Shown in pieces: positions 8,352 to 17,335 of a stretch of 64,000 nucleotides of DNA. The notes below the pieces were generated by a model. It was not told the origin of the DNA. It worked only from the letters and a program-made list of their open reading frames with translations, and made no database searches. Numbering within the stretch: position 1 is the stretch's first letter; each line of letters begins with the position of its first letter. The position numbers and the translations under genes were made by a program. The stretch comes from Actinoplanes regularis. GTDB lineage: Bacteria > Actinomycetota > Actinomycetes > Mycobacteriales > Micromonosporaceae. The DNA lies in contig NZ_FZNR01000007.1 of the NCBI RefSeq assembly GCF_900188005.1, forward strand, positions 370,293-434,292, given 5' to 3'.

Positions 8352-9134
8352 ATGCGACGACGAACCCTGCTGGGCGCCGGCGCCGCGTCAGTGGCTGTCG
8401 GCGGCCTGTGGGCGTACGGCAGCGGACGGGCGGCCGTCGCGCCGCTTGCCGTGCCGTCGGTGCCGCCCGGACCCGAGCGGTGTGAGCTGCGGTACTCCAA
8501 GGCGCGGGGGACGACCGTGGACTTCTACACGGCGGTGCCGGCCGGGCACGGGGACGGATCGGGGCTCCCGGTCTGCCTGGTGCTGCACGGTGGCTCGAAG
8601 CGGCCGGCCGACTTCGGCGGGCTCGGGCTGGGGCGGTTCCTGACCCAGGCGGTGGCCCGGGGTGCGGCGCCGTTCGTACTGGCCGGGGCGACCGGGGATC
8701 GGCTGGCGTGGCAGCCGGCCGGGCGGGACGATCCGCAGCGGATGGTGCGCGAGGAACTGCCGGTCTGGTGCGCGGCGCGCGGATTCGACGTCGCGCGGCT
8801 GGCGGCGTGGGGCTGGTCGATGGGCGGGTACGGCTCGTTGCTGCTGGCGGAGGCCTTCCCGCGGTTCGTACGGGCGGTGGCGGCGTTCTCCCCGGAGGTC
8901 GTGCCCGGGGACGCGGTGTTCCGGGCCGCCGACCGGTTGCTGGGGACGCCGGTCGGGCTGTGGTGCGGTCGTGACGACCCGCTTCTCTCGAATGTGCGGG
9001 CGCTACGGCGGGCGTTGCCGGCAGCGCCCGCGGCGGGGACGTTCGGTCCGGGCAGGCACGACTTCAGCTACTGGAGCACCGTCCTTCCGGCGGCTTTCGC
9101 CTTCATCGCCGAGCGATTGAGCAGCCCCGCCTGA
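8352..9134 (+). CDS. Exported alpha/beta hydrolase (putative esterase)
   Basis: Protein of 260 residues with an N-terminal RRRTLLGAG stretch that resembles a Tat signal, followed by a hydrophobic segment to about residue 20. The fold is an alpha/beta hydrolase: oxyanion region LVLHGGSK, nucleophile S156 in GWSMGGYG, a likely acid at D208 or D209 (GRDDPL), and histidine H236 in GRHDFSYW. The ATG at 8352 is chosen because GGAAGG lies about nine bases upstream; a GTG at 8343 is also in frame. The substrate is unknown; the family includes esterase D-like and phospholipase-like enzymes. Confidence 0.82.
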   Translation: MRRRTLLGAGAASVAVGGLWAYGSGRAAVAPLAVPSVPPGPERCELRYSKARGTTVDFYTAVPAGHGDGSGLPVCLVLHGGSKRPADFGGLGLGRFLTQAVARGAAPFVLAGATGDRLAWQPAGRDDPQRMVREELPVWCAARGFDVARLAAWGWSMGGYGSLLLAEAFPRFVRAVAAFSPEVVPGDAVFRAADRLLGTPVGLWCGRDDPLLSNVRALRRALPAAPAAGTFGPGRHDFSYWSTVLPAAFAFIAERLSSPA

Positions 9135-9208
9135 GCCGGCCCGTCCTCATGCCCTCAGCGGTCCGAGCCGATCATTTCGAGCCCGGTAGCTTGACCTGGC
9201 CATTCCGG

Positions 9209-9778
9209 TCACTCCAGGCCGTCGCGGGGGATCGGGCCGCCGATCCGGAAGTCGTGGAAGGTGACTTCCAGCCCGGCCCGCTCCGGCGAGCAGCACATCA
9301 CGCCGACGTCCACGGTCTCCGGAAGATCCAGGTGGCCGAGCCGGACCAGGTGCCAGGATCCGTCCTCGCCACCGCGGTGCACGCACACCGCGGAGCCGAA
9401 CCGGGTCAGGCGAAGCGCCATCGTTCCCTGATGGCCGGGCAGCGGCACCACGGAAAGATCCGAGTGCTCGCGGGTGAGGACCGTGCTGAGCTGCACCGCG
9501 CCGGAGGTGACCTCGAGCCCGGTCTTCAGCCAGTTGCGCTCATCGGCTCGGAGCATCAGCCCAGCCTGGTCGAACAGCGCGGAATGCCCGGCGGCGACCA
9601 CCACCTCGGCGGTGAAATCGCCGGTCACCGGACGGTGGTAGAAGTGTCCGTTGTCGGTGACGTAGCCGTAGAACGTCCGCCGCCAGAAGTCGGTCTTCAG
9701 CCCGGTGACGACGGTGAGAACGCCGTCCTTGTCCGACCACTGTGGAGGCTCGTTGAGCCAGGACATCGCGCTCACCAT
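9209..9778 (-). CDS. DUF1349 family protein
   Basis: Protein of 189 residues that looks like a DUF1349 (concanavalin-like jelly-roll) protein: FWRRTFYGYVTDNGHFYHRP near the start and LMLRADERNWLKTGLE in the middle are typical family segments. No signal peptide or membrane span, so it is cytoplasmic. The function of the family is not established; carbohydrate or ligand binding is often assumed. The ATG is preceded six bases upstream by TAGAAT, so it may be leaderless. Confidence 0.82.
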   Translation of the reverse strand: MVSAMSWLNEPPQWSDKDGVLTVVTGLKTDFWRRTFYGYVTDNGHFYHRPVTGDFTAEVVVAAGHSALFDQAGLMLRADERNWLKTGLEVTSGAVQLSTVLTREHSDLSVVPLPGHQGTMALRLTRFGSAVCVHRGGEDGSWHLVRLGHLDLPETVDVGVMCCSPERAGLEVTFHDFRIGGPIPRDGLE

Positions 9779-9784
9779 CGGGCC

Positions 9785-9790
9785 ATTCTA
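9785..9790 (-). promoter_or_regulatory. -10 box of a probable leaderless transcript
   Basis: On the minus strand TAGAAT, close to the consensus -10 sequence, ends six bases before the ATG of the DUF1349 gene. No ribosome binding site is seen between them. Confidence 0.5.
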
Positions 9791-9899
9791 AGGACATCGA
9801 TCTTCCGGCGGGTACGCCGTGAGGGCTGATCGTTCGGGGTCGACCGAACGATCGCGCTCCTGGGGTGGCAGGGCTGCCGCCGCACCCGTTCCCCGGCAA

Positions 9900-10487
9900 C
9901 TACCGCAGGCGCAGAACCGGATCCGACCAGCCGGTGTCGCGGACACCGGCGTCGAGGGCCGCGGAAAGAGCGCGTTCCTCGTAGCGGAAGTGCGATTCCA
10001 TGATCGCGGCCAGCCCGTCCAGTTCGGGGCCGATCGCCGCGGGGTCGGCCTCCGTGATCCGGGTCAGGAGTCCGGTGATCAATACATGATCCTCGACCAG
10101 CTTCCCGATCGTGGGCTCGAGGTCGGGCCGCTCCCGCGCCAGCGCCGCGAACAGTCCGCCGTCCTCACCCTGGTGATGGGTGGTCAGCGCGGTGCAGAAG
10201 GCCAGGCAGTGGGTGCGTAGATCGGCTGCTTGAAGGCGGCCGCTACGCAGGTCGGCCAGCCGCCGGCGCAGCTCCTGATGAGCCTCGGCGAGCTGCCTGC
10301 TGAGCGCGGCAACACGATCCCCGCCGGGGGAAATGCCCCGGCTCGTCCCCGCGGCGAGAGGTTGATCGACCCCGGCGACATGGTCGCCGTCGGGGGAGTG
10401 GCTCTGGTTGATCGCCGCGACGTGTTTGTCGCCGGCCGAGTGGTTCTGGTCGATCCCGGCGACCTGGTCGCCGTTGGGGGAGGCCAC
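9900..10487 (-). CDS. Hemerythrin HHE domain protein with short N-terminal repeats
   Basis: The C-terminal 150 residues form a hemerythrin-like four-helix bundle that would bind a di-iron centre: TTHHQGEDGGLF, VEDHVLI and MESHFRYEERAL carry the expected His/Glu ligands. The first 55 residues hold three imperfect repeats (GDQVAGIDQNHS, GDKHVAAINQSHS, GDHVAGVDQ) of unknown role. The start is uncertain: GTG at 10487 has AAGGGA about ten bases upstream; GTG 10577 and ATG 10568 are also in frame and would add 27 to 30 residues. Likely roles are oxygen, NO or iron sensing or storage, which the sequence alone cannot settle. Confidence 0.75.
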   Translation of the reverse strand: MASPNGDQVAGIDQNHSAGDKHVAAINQSHSPDGDHVAGVDQPLAAGTSRGISPGGDRVAALSRQLAEAHQELRRRLADLRSGRLQAADLRTHCLAFCTALTTHHQGEDGGLFAALARERPDLEPTIGKLVEDHVLITGLLTRITEADPAAIGPELDGLAAIMESHFRYEERALSAALDAGVRDTGWSDPVLRLR

Positions 10488-10619
10488 GCAGGCAGTCCCT
10501 TCGGTTCCACACCTCCATGTCCGGCGCAGTCCGCCGTCGACACGCGATGCTGCCCGACATCCGACCATAAATCCCACCGCCGGGCAAGGTCGCAGCTGCT
10601 CCCGGATCAGTGCTTCCGG

Positions 10620-11348
10620 TCAGGGCTTCAGGTCCGCGTAGGCGCACTGGGTGCGATACGGCAGGGCGTACGCGTCACGGCCGAGCAGCGCCGGATGGGT
10701 TGCGCTCAGTTGACGCACCTGGGCCAATACGGCGGCGCGTTCGTCGGCGGGCATCAGGATCAGCCGGCTGCGGGAGGCGACCAGGTCGAGCAGTTCGGCC
10801 GGTCGCATGTTGTGGGTCCAGCCGAATGTGCTGGTGGTGACCGGGCCGAACGGTGGGCCCATGGTGATGTCGCGGTGCCGGTCCTCGCGGCCGATGATGT
10901 TGCCGAGCCGGTGGACCCAGTCGGTGCGTTCGTCGCGGAGGTTCCAGATCAGGCCGAGGCGGCCGGTCGGGGTGAGCACCCGGGCGATCTCCGGGATGGC
11001 GCGGGCCGGGTCGATCCAGTGCCAGGCCTGTGCGACCAGGACGACGTCGACGGATGCGTCCGGCAGCGGGATGTGTTCGGCGGTGCCGATCTGGGCGGAT
11101 ATCTCGGGTATGGCCCGGCGTAGTTCGCCGAGCATTCCCTCGGACGGGTCGACGGCGAGGACGTCGAGACCACGGTCGCGGATCTGCCGGGTCAGTTTGC
11201 CGGTGCCGGCGCCCAGGTCGAGGACGCGGGGGCGGCCGGGAGGCAGCAGAAAATCAAGGGCGGTTTCCGGGTACGGCGGACGGCCCCGTTCGTAGGCGGC
11301 GGCCGCCGCACCGAAGGAGGACGCGGCGGAGGTGGTGTCCTGATCCAC
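10620..11348 (-). CDS. SAM-dependent methyltransferase, class I
   Basis: Methyltransferase_11-type protein of 242 residues. It opens with SFGAAAAAYERGRPPYP and the SAM-binding motif I VLDLGAGTGKLTRQI, followed by the acidic residue in VLAVDPSEGM and motif IV VDVVLVAQAWHWID. This group of small cytoplasmic methyltransferases acts on mostly unknown small molecules. GTG at 11348 is chosen because AGGA lies about nine bases upstream and the domain begins soon after. An ATG at 11396 would add 16 residues without an obvious ribosome binding site. No operon partner. Confidence 0.85.
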   Translation of the reverse strand: MDQDTTSAASSFGAAAAAYERGRPPYPETALDFLLPPGRPRVLDLGAGTGKLTRQIRDRGLDVLAVDPSEGMLGELRRAIPEISAQIGTAEHIPLPDASVDVVLVAQAWHWIDPARAIPEIARVLTPTGRLGLIWNLRDERTDWVHRLGNIIGREDRHRDITMGPPFGPVTTSTFGWTHNMRPAELLDLVASRSRLILMPADERAAVLAQVRQLSATHPALLGRDAYALPYRTQCAYADLKP

Positions 11349-11477
11349 GGAAGCGATCCTATGGGCGTTGTCTATGAATCGGCTGCGATCACTCATCCGT
11401 TTCAAAGACGCGCCGGGCGGGAACCCTGATGATCGAGGCATTTCCAGAGTCCGGAGAGACCACGGAGGGTGGACATC

Positions 11478-11669
11478 ATGAGCATCGGCGACAAGATCAA
11501 GAACAAGGCCGAGGAGCTGTCCGGCAAGGCGAAGCAGGGCGTCGGCGAGGCGACCGACAACCCCCGCCTGTACGCCGAGGGCGAGGCTCAGGAGGCCGCC
11601 GCGCATGCCAAGCAGGCCGGTGAACACGTGAAGGACGCCGGCCGCGACGTCCGCGACGCCCTGAGCTGA
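11478..11669 (+). CDS. CsbD-like small stress protein
   Basis: Protein of 63 residues, hydrophilic and mostly helical, with the family start SIGDKIKNKAEELSGKAKQGVGEAT. CsbD-like proteins are induced by general stress or stationary phase in many bacteria; their biochemical role is unknown. A good ribosome binding site (GGAGGGTGG) precedes the ATG. The gene ends about 30 bases before a strong terminator shared with kamA on the other strand. Confidence 0.88.
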   Translation: MSIGDKIKNKAEELSGKAKQGVGEATDNPRLYAEGEAQEAAAHAKQAGEHVKDAGRDVRDALS

Positions 11670-11698
11670 GCGGCAGCACGACTGACAGGCAGGACGTG

Positions 11699-11726
11699 AA
11701 AAGGGGCTCCCGCGGGAGCCCCTTTT
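11699..11726. terminator. Bidirectional rho-independent terminator
   Basis: A perfect 12-bp stem (AAAAGGGGCTCC with GGAGCCCCTTTT) around a CGCG loop, with A and T tracts on both sides. It sits between the convergent csbD-like gene and kamA and can work for both. Confidence 0.9.
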
Positions 11727-11727
11727 C

Positions 11728-13092
11728 TCAGACCGTCGCCACGCTCTGCTGCTTACGCCACCATTCCTGTCCGGACTCCGGCAACGTGTCGATCGGGTCG
11801 TAGTACGCGTACAGCTTGCTCAACGCCTCGCTGTCGTCCTTCTCGATCGACGTCCGGTAGTTCTTCGTCCAGTACGAGATGCCGTGCTCCCGGTCGTACT
11901 CGGCGACCATGTGCACCCACCGTTTGCCGACGAACGGCACGTCGCAGACGATCCGCGGCGTCGCGTAACCCGGCAGGTAGCCCATCATGTCGTGCTGCAA
12001 CTGCTGGGCGTGCCACACCGGCACCCGCCAGTGTTCCGCGTTCGGAATCATGTCGCACATGTAGAAGTAGTACGGCAGGATCCCGGCCTCACCCTGCAGC
12101 GCGAAGCACAGGTCGAGCAGGTCGGGGGTGGTCGCGTTGACGCCGCGCATCAGCACGCCCTGGTTGCGCACGTCGCGCACGCCGACCTCGAGCAGCGTCT
12201 GGGTGGCTTTCGCGACCGCGGGGGTCAGCGAGTTCACGTGGTTGACGTGGGTGTGCACGGCCAGGTTGACGCCGCGCCGCTGGGCGGTGACCGCGACGCG
12301 GTGCATTCCCTCCACGACGTCGTCCTGGAGCCAGTGCTGGGGGAGACCCATCAGCGCCTTGGTGGCCAGCCGGATGTCGCGCACAGTCGGCACCGCGAGC
12401 AGGCCCATCAGGTACGCCTCGAGCTGCTTCCACGGCACGTTGGCCACGTCGCCGCCGGAGACGACCACGTCGCGGACGCCGGGGTGGGCCTTCAGGTAGT
12501 CCAGGTGGGCCGCGTAGCGGTCGACCGGCTTCTGCACGAGTTTGAGCTTGGCGACCGCCGGCGTGCTGTTGCCGACGAGGTCCATCCGGGTGCAGTGCCC
12601 GCAGTACTGCGGGCAGGTGGAGAGCAGCTCGGCGAGCACCTTGGTCGGGTAGCGGTGGGTGAGGCCCTCGGCGACCCACATGTCGTGCTCGTGCAGCGAG
12701 TCGCGGCTGGCGTTCGGGTGTGACGGCCAGTCCAGCTGCCGGTCACTGGCGACCGGCAGCATGTAGCGGCGCACCGGGTCGGCGTAGAACGACGCGGTGT
12801 CCGGCACCTGGTGCGGCACCATCGTGTTCAGCATCTGCGGCGGGATCAGCATCGACATGGTGGCCAGGCGCTCCTGGTCGGCCTCCAGGTCGGCGTAGAA
12901 CGACTCGTCGACCAGGTCGCCGAGCACGGTTCGCAGCTGCTTCACGTTCTTCACGCAGTTGACGCGCTGCCATTGGGCGGACTGCCACTGCGCGGCGGTG
13001 ACATCGCGCCACCCCGGGAACCGGGTCCAGTCCGGCTCCACCAGCTCGCGCCGTTGGTACTCGTAGGGCTGTCCGGCAGAGAGCTCGGCCAC
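11728..13092 (-). CDS. kamA: Lysine 2,3-aminomutase
   Basis: Radical SAM, PLP-dependent enzyme (454 residues with this start) that converts L-lysine to L-beta-lysine, the first step of lysine fermentation. The [4Fe-4S] motif CPQYCGHC (C160, C164, C167) has the CX3CX2C spacing of the family. PHPGVRDVVVSGGD-type sequence (AHPGVRDVVVSGGD) is present, and K390 in DVPFVGK is the likely PLP lysine by alignment with clostridial KamA. GTG at 13092 is chosen because GGGAGG precedes it by five bases; a TTG at 13212 would add 40 residues lying over the divergent promoter region. It is transcribed away from kdd and the rest of the pathway. Confidence 0.88.
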   Translation of the reverse strand: MAELSAGQPYEYQRRELVEPDWTRFPGWRDVTAAQWQSAQWQRVNCVKNVKQLRTVLGDLVDESFYADLEADQERLATMSMLIPPQMLNTMVPHQVPDTASFYADPVRRYMLPVASDRQLDWPSHPNASRDSLHEHDMWVAEGLTHRYPTKVLAELLSTCPQYCGHCTRMDLVGNSTPAVAKLKLVQKPVDRYAAHLDYLKAHPGVRDVVVSGGDVANVPWKQLEAYLMGLLAVPTVRDIRLATKALMGLPQHWLQDDVVEGMHRVAVTAQRRGVNLAVHTHVNHVNSLTPAVAKATQTLLEVGVRDVRNQGVLMRGVNATTPDLLDLCFALQGEAGILPYYFYMCDMIPNAEHWRVPVWHAQQLQHDMMGYLPGYATPRIVCDVPFVGKRWVHMVAEYDREHGISYWTKNYRTSIEKDDSEALSKLYAYYDPIDTLPESGQEWWRKQQSVATV

Positions 13093-13171
13093 CGCGTCCT
13101 CCCATGATCGGTTGTATAGGATCCCCAACGTACTGGAGAATCTTCGGTCTAGAAACCCAGGGTACGAAAGA

Positions 13172-13200
13172 TTTACGGTAGACCGGCTCTGGACGATAAT
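13172..13200 (+). promoter_or_regulatory. Promoter of the kdd operon
   Basis: TTTACG (13172-13177) and GATAAT (13195-13200) are separated by exactly 17 bases, a near-consensus housekeeping promoter in an AT-rich patch between kamA and kdd. The start site would be near 13207, just before the ribosome binding site AAGGAGG at 13211-13217. Confidence 0.65.
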
Positions 13201-13223
13201 TGTTGTGGTCAAGGAGGATGTTG

Positions 13224-14240
13224 ATGTCGGGTTCGGTGGGTCTGTCGAGGGTCGTGGAGCCGGCCGGGGTGCTGCCCCAGGCCGCCTGGCGTCTGAACGC
13301 CTCCCCGGAGATCGGCCCGGACGAGGTGCGCATCCGGGTGCAGCGGCTCAACCTCGACGCCGCCAGTTATCGGCAGCTCGCGCAGAAACACGAGGGGGAC
13401 GGCGAGAAGATCCGCGCCGAGGTCCTGGAGATCGTGGAGACCCGCGGCAAGATGCACAACCCGGTCACCGGCTCCGGCGGCATGCTGATCGGCGTGGTCG
13501 AGCAGGTCGGCCCGGAGTCGCCGCTGGGCGTCAAGCCCGGTGACCGGGTGGCCACGCTGGTCTCGCTGACCCTGACCCCACTGCGGATCACCGACGGGCT
13601 CAAGGCCTGGGACGGGCTGAGCGAGCAGGTCCCCGCCGAGGGGACCGCGATCCTGTTCGGCCGCTCGATCGTCGGTGTGCTCCCCGACGACCTGCCGCCC
13701 GAGCTGGCCCTGGCCGTCTACGACGTGTGCGGCGCGCCGGCCCTGGTCGACCGGGTCGTCCGCGGCTATCGGGAGCCGACCGTGCTGGTGCTCGGCGGGG
13801 CCGGCAAGAGCGGCTCGCTGAGCCTGGCCGCGGCCAAGCGCGCCGGTGCCCGTACCCAGGCGATCGTCGTCTCCGAAGCGGAGCGGGACACGCTGGCGCG
13901 AGTCGGCGTCGCGGACCAGATCGCGATCGCCGACGCCCGGAACCCGGTCGAGGTGGCCGCGAGCTTCGACCGGCCGGCGGAGATCACGGTCGTCTGCGTG
14001 GACGTGCCCGGCTGCGAGCACGGCGCGATCCTGGCGACGGCGCCGGGCGGCACCGTGATCTTCTTCTCGATGGCGACCAGCTTCTCCGCGGCCGCGCTCG
14101 GTGCCGAGGGCCTGGCCGCGGACGTGACCATGCTGGTCGGCAACGGTTACGTGCCCGGCCACGCCGAGTTCGCGGTGGACCTGCTGCGCACGACGCCAGC
14201 GGTGCGCGCGTTGTTCGAGGCGCGGGTAGCGGGAGACTGA
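13224..14240 (+). CDS. kdd: L-erythro-3,5-diaminohexanoate dehydrogenase
   Basis: NAD(P)-dependent dehydrogenase of 338 residues that deaminates 3,5-diaminohexanoate to 5-amino-3-oxohexanoate. The alcohol dehydrogenase-like nucleotide fold is seen in TVLVLGGAGKSGSLSLAAA. The N-terminal half has the Kdd-type segment ASYRQLAQKHEGDGEKI and GKMHNPVTGSGGMLIG. The gene sits with the lysine aminomutases, which supports the assignment over a generic dehydrogenase. The ATG at 13224 has AAGGAGG six bases upstream. It is the first gene of a run that continues with four-base to ten-base gaps into kamD. Confidence 0.88.
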   Translation: MSGSVGLSRVVEPAGVLPQAAWRLNASPEIGPDEVRIRVQRLNLDAASYRQLAQKHEGDGEKIRAEVLEIVETRGKMHNPVTGSGGMLIGVVEQVGPESPLGVKPGDRVATLVSLTLTPLRITDGLKAWDGLSEQVPAEGTAILFGRSIVGVLPDDLPPELALAVYDVCGAPALVDRVVRGYREPTVLVLGGAGKSGSLSLAAAKRAGARTQAIVVSEAERDTLARVGVADQIAIADARNPVEVAASFDRPAEITVVCVDVPGCEHGAILATAPGGTVIFFSMATSFSAAALGAEGLAADVTMLVGNGYVPGHAEFAVDLLRTTPAVRALFEARVAGD

Positions 14241-14244
14241 CCGC

Positions 14245-15780
14245 ATGACTCAACCCTCGGTCCGCTACACCAACGGTCGCTTCTACTCCGCCGCCGAGCC
14301 GCGCGCTACCGCGATGCTGGTCCGTGACGGTGTCATCGCCTGGCTCGGTGACACCGCCGACGCGCCGGCCGCCGACCACACCGTCGACCTGGAGAACGCG
14401 CTGGTCACCCCGGCGTTCGTGGACGCGCACCTGCACGCCACCGACACCGGTCTGGCGTTCGACGGCCTCGATCTGTCCGGCGTGCGCTCGGCGCGCGAGC
14501 TGCTGGACGCGGTCGCCGCGTTCGCGTCGACCCGCCCGGCCGGTGCCGTGGTGCACGGGCACGGCTGGGACGAGTCGACCTGGTCCGAGCAGACTCCGCC
14601 GGCCGCGGCCGAGCTGGACCGGGCCGCGGGGGGCCGCATGGTGTACCTGTCGCAGGCCTGCGTGCATTCCGCCCTGGTGTCGTCGGCGCTGCTGCCGGAA
14701 GCCGAGGGCGTGGAGGGTTACCACCCGTCCGGCTGGGTGCGCGAGCAGGCGCACCACGCGGTACGGGCGGTCGCGCTCGGCTCGCTCACCGCCGCGCAGC
14801 GGACCGCGGCGCAGCGGACCGCGCTGAGCCGGGCGGCGTCGCTGGGCATCGCCGCAGTGCACGAGTGCGGCGGCCCGGGCACGTCGAGCGAGGCCGACTT
14901 CCGGTCGGTGCTGGAGCTGTCCGGGCAGGGGCTGCCGCAGGTGTTCGGCTACTGGGGTGAGCTGGGCGGTGCCGATCGGGCCCGGGAGCTGGGCGCGCAC
15001 GGCGCGGCCGGTGACCTGTACGCCGACGGCGCGCTCGGGTCGCGGACCGCGTCGGTGCGCTCGCCGTACCTCGACGGCGACCACGGCTGCGGCGAGGCGT
15101 TCCTCACCGCCGAGCAGGCCGCCGAGCACCTGCTCGACTGCGTCCGGATCGGCTTCCAGGGCGGCTTCCACGCGATCGGCGACGCCGCCATCGAGACCGT
15201 CCTCGAGGGCTTCGCGATCGCCGCCAAGCAGGTCGGCGTCGACCGGCTGCGCGAGGGCAACCACCGGATCGAGCACGTCGAGCTGATCGACAAGGCGATG
15301 ATCGCCCGGATGGTCGAGTTCGGGGTGATCGCCTCGGTGCAGCCGGTCTTCGACGCGCTCTGGGGCGGTACCGACCGGATGTACGCGCAGCGCCTCGGCG
15401 TCGACCGGGCCCTGGCCAGCAACCCGATCGGGGCGATGCACGCGACCGGGGTCGCCCTCGCGTTCGGTTCCGACTCACCGGTGACGGCCCTGGACCCGTG
15501 GGCGATGGTGGTGGCCGCCGCGGCCCCGCGCAATCCGGTGCACCGGATGAAGGTGCGGGCGGCGTTCGCGGCCAGCAGCCGGGGCGGCTGGCGGGCCGCC
15601 GGTGTGGACCGGGTGGGCGTGCTCGCGCCCGGCGCCTCGGCCACCTTCGCGGCCTGGGACACCCCGGCCGCGGTCGTCGAGGGCCTGCCGGCGCTGCTGC
15701 CGGACCTCGACGGCGTTGTTCCGCAGCGGCCGGTCTGCCGGCGCACAGTGCTGCACGGCGACACGATTTACGAGAGCTAG
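14245..15780 (+). CDS. Amidohydrolase, YtcJ-like (Amidohydro_3)
   Basis: Metal-dependent hydrolase of 511 residues inserted between kdd and kamD. The metal-binding HxH motif is H62/H64 in DAHLHATDTG; other family marks are DGALGSRTASV, FHAIGDAA, HRIEHVELID and FGSDSPVTALDP. Family members hydrolyse amide or cyclic C-N bonds; none of the known steps of lysine fermentation needs one. The gap of four bases to kdd and ten to kamD shows it belongs to the operon. It may open a lactam or remove an acyl group from a lysine derivative that feeds the pathway, which is inference. Confidence 0.85.
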   Translation: MTQPSVRYTNGRFYSAAEPRATAMLVRDGVIAWLGDTADAPAADHTVDLENALVTPAFVDAHLHATDTGLAFDGLDLSGVRSARELLDAVAAFASTRPAGAVVHGHGWDESTWSEQTPPAAAELDRAAGGRMVYLSQACVHSALVSSALLPEAEGVEGYHPSGWVREQAHHAVRAVALGSLTAAQRTAAQRTALSRAASLGIAAVHECGGPGTSSEADFRSVLELSGQGLPQVFGYWGELGGADRARELGAHGAAGDLYADGALGSRTASVRSPYLDGDHGCGEAFLTAEQAAEHLLDCVRIGFQGGFHAIGDAAIETVLEGFAIAAKQVGVDRLREGNHRIEHVELIDKAMIARMVEFGVIASVQPVFDALWGGTDRMYAQRLGVDRALASNPIGAMHATGVALAFGSDSPVTALDPWAMVVAAAAPRNPVHRMKVRAAFAASSRGGWRAAGVDRVGVLAPGASATFAAWDTPAAVVEGLPALLPDLDGVVPQRPVCRRTVLHGDTIYES

Positions 15781-15790
15781 GAGCTATCAG

Positions 15791-17335
15791 TTGGCCGGGA
15801 AGCTGGATCTGGACCCGCGGACCGTCGCGCGGGCACGGGCGCTCGCCGCGAAAGCCGGGCAGCCCGTCGTCGACCTCGCGCGGTCGCACACCACCGTCTC
15901 GGTGGAGCGGGCGGTGCTGCGCCTGGCCGGCGTGCACGGCGCCGACGCGGACGGGATCCCCTGGGTGAACCGTCTGGTCGACGCCGTGCGCGCGGATGTC
16001 GGGCTCGGCCACGGGGTGGCGGTGCCGGTGTTCCACGCGGCCACCACGACCGGGGTCGAGGACCTGACCGTGCTCGCGCAGAAGGCGGCGGCGGGCTCGG
16101 TGCGATTCGACGTACCGGAGAAGAAGGCCGAGATCGCCACGGCCCGGCGGCTGGCGCGCAGGGCCGCCGGGGCCGGTCTCAAGATCGTTGATCGGCGCCG
16201 GGCCGAGCGGGACCGGCTGATCAAGCGGTTCGGCGATCCGAAGCAGCGTCCGTGGATCTACCTGATCGTGGCGACCGGCGACATCTACGAGGACATCCCG
16301 CAGGCGCAGGCGGCGGCCCGGGCCGGCGCCGACATCATCGCGGTGATCCGGTCGACCGGGCAGTCGCTGCTGGACTACGTGCCGGAGGGCGCGACCCGGG
16401 AGGGGTTCGCCGGCACGTACGCCACCCAGGAGAACTTCCGGCTGATGCGGGCCGCGCTCGACGAGACGTCGAAGGAGCTGGGCCGCTACATCCGGCTGAC
16501 CAACTACGCGTCCGGGCTTTGCATGCCGGAGATCGCCGCGCTGGCCGGGATGGAACGGCTGGACATGATGCTCAACGACTCGATGTACGGCATCCTGTTC
16601 CGCGACATCAACCCGATCCGGACCTTCGTCGACCAGCGGTTCTCGCGGCAGGTGCACGCCCGCGCCGGGATCATCATCAACACCGGTGAGGACAACTACC
16701 TGACCACGGCGGACGCGGTCGAGGCCGCGCACACCGTCACCGTCTCCCAGCTGCTGAACGAGTTCTTCGCGCACGAGGCCGGGCTGCAGGACTGGCAGCT
16801 CGGGCTCGGGCACGCGTTCGAGATCAACCCGGACCTGCCGGACTCGTTCCGCCTGGAGCTCGCCCACGCGCTGCTCGCCCGGGAACTGTTCCCGGAAGCG
16901 CCGCTGAAGTGGATGCCGCCCACCAAGCACATGACCGGCGACGTCTTCCGCGGAAACCTGCTCGACGGGTTCTTCAACCTCGCGGGCGCGCTGACCGGGC
17001 AGGGCATCCTGCTGGTCGGCATGATGACCGAGGCCGTGGTGACCCCGTGGCTCTCCGACCGCGACATCGCGCTGCAGAACGTGAAGTACGTGCTCAACGG
17101 CGCCGGGAACCTGCACGAGGACTTCACCCCCGGCCCGTTCATCCGGGGCCGCGCCGACCAGGTCCTGAACGAGGCCATCGACCTGCTCGAGCGCATCGTC
17201 GACGACACCCTGATGGACGCGATCGCCGACGGCACCTTCGGCCTGATGAAGCGCCCCGCCGACCGCGGCAAGGGGCTCGACGGCGTCGCCAGGCAGGAAG
17301 AGGACTACTACAACCCGGTCGAGGAGATGCTGTGA
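15791..17335 (+). CDS. kamD: Lysine 5,6-aminomutase alpha subunit
   Basis: Large subunit (514 residues) of the adenosylcobalamin- and PLP-dependent enzyme that moves the terminal amino group of beta-lysine to carbon 5, giving 3,5-diaminohexanoate. Length matches clostridial KamD. The TIM-barrel part carries long conserved segments such as YLIVATGDIYEDIPQAQAAA, IRSTGQSLLDYVPEGAT and MMLNDSMYGILFRDIN. The start is a TTG with TAGGAG six bases upstream, following the amidohydrolase stop. It overlaps kamE by four bases (GTGA), as expected for subunits made in equal amounts. Confidence 0.93.
   Translation: MAGKLDLDPRTVARARALAAKAGQPVVDLARSHTTVSVERAVLRLAGVHGADADGIPWVNRLVDAVRADVGLGHGVAVPVFHAATTTGVEDLTVLAQKAAAGSVRFDVPEKKAEIATARRLARRAAGAGLKIVDRRRAERDRLIKRFGDPKQRPWIYLIVATGDIYEDIPQAQAAARAGADIIAVIRSTGQSLLDYVPEGATREGFAGTYATQENFRLMRAALDETSKELGRYIRLTNYASGLCMPEIAALAGMERLDMMLNDSMYGILFRDINPIRTFVDQRFSRQVHARAGIIINTGEDNYLTTADAVEAAHTVTVSQLLNEFFAHEAGLQDWQLGLGHAFEINPDLPDSFRLELAHALLARELFPEAPLKWMPPTKHMTGDVFRGNLLDGFFNLAGALTGQGILLVGMMTEAVVTPWLSDRDIALQNVKYVLNGAGNLHEDFTPGPFIRGRADQVLNEAIDLLERIVDDTLMDAIADGTFGLMKRPADRGKGLDGVARQEEDYYNPVEEML

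Noticed and set aside
15104..17116. Very long minus-strand frame opposite amidohydrolase and kamD
   Set aside because: It is the usual shadow frame of GC-rich genes; the plus-strand products have full-length conserved domains.
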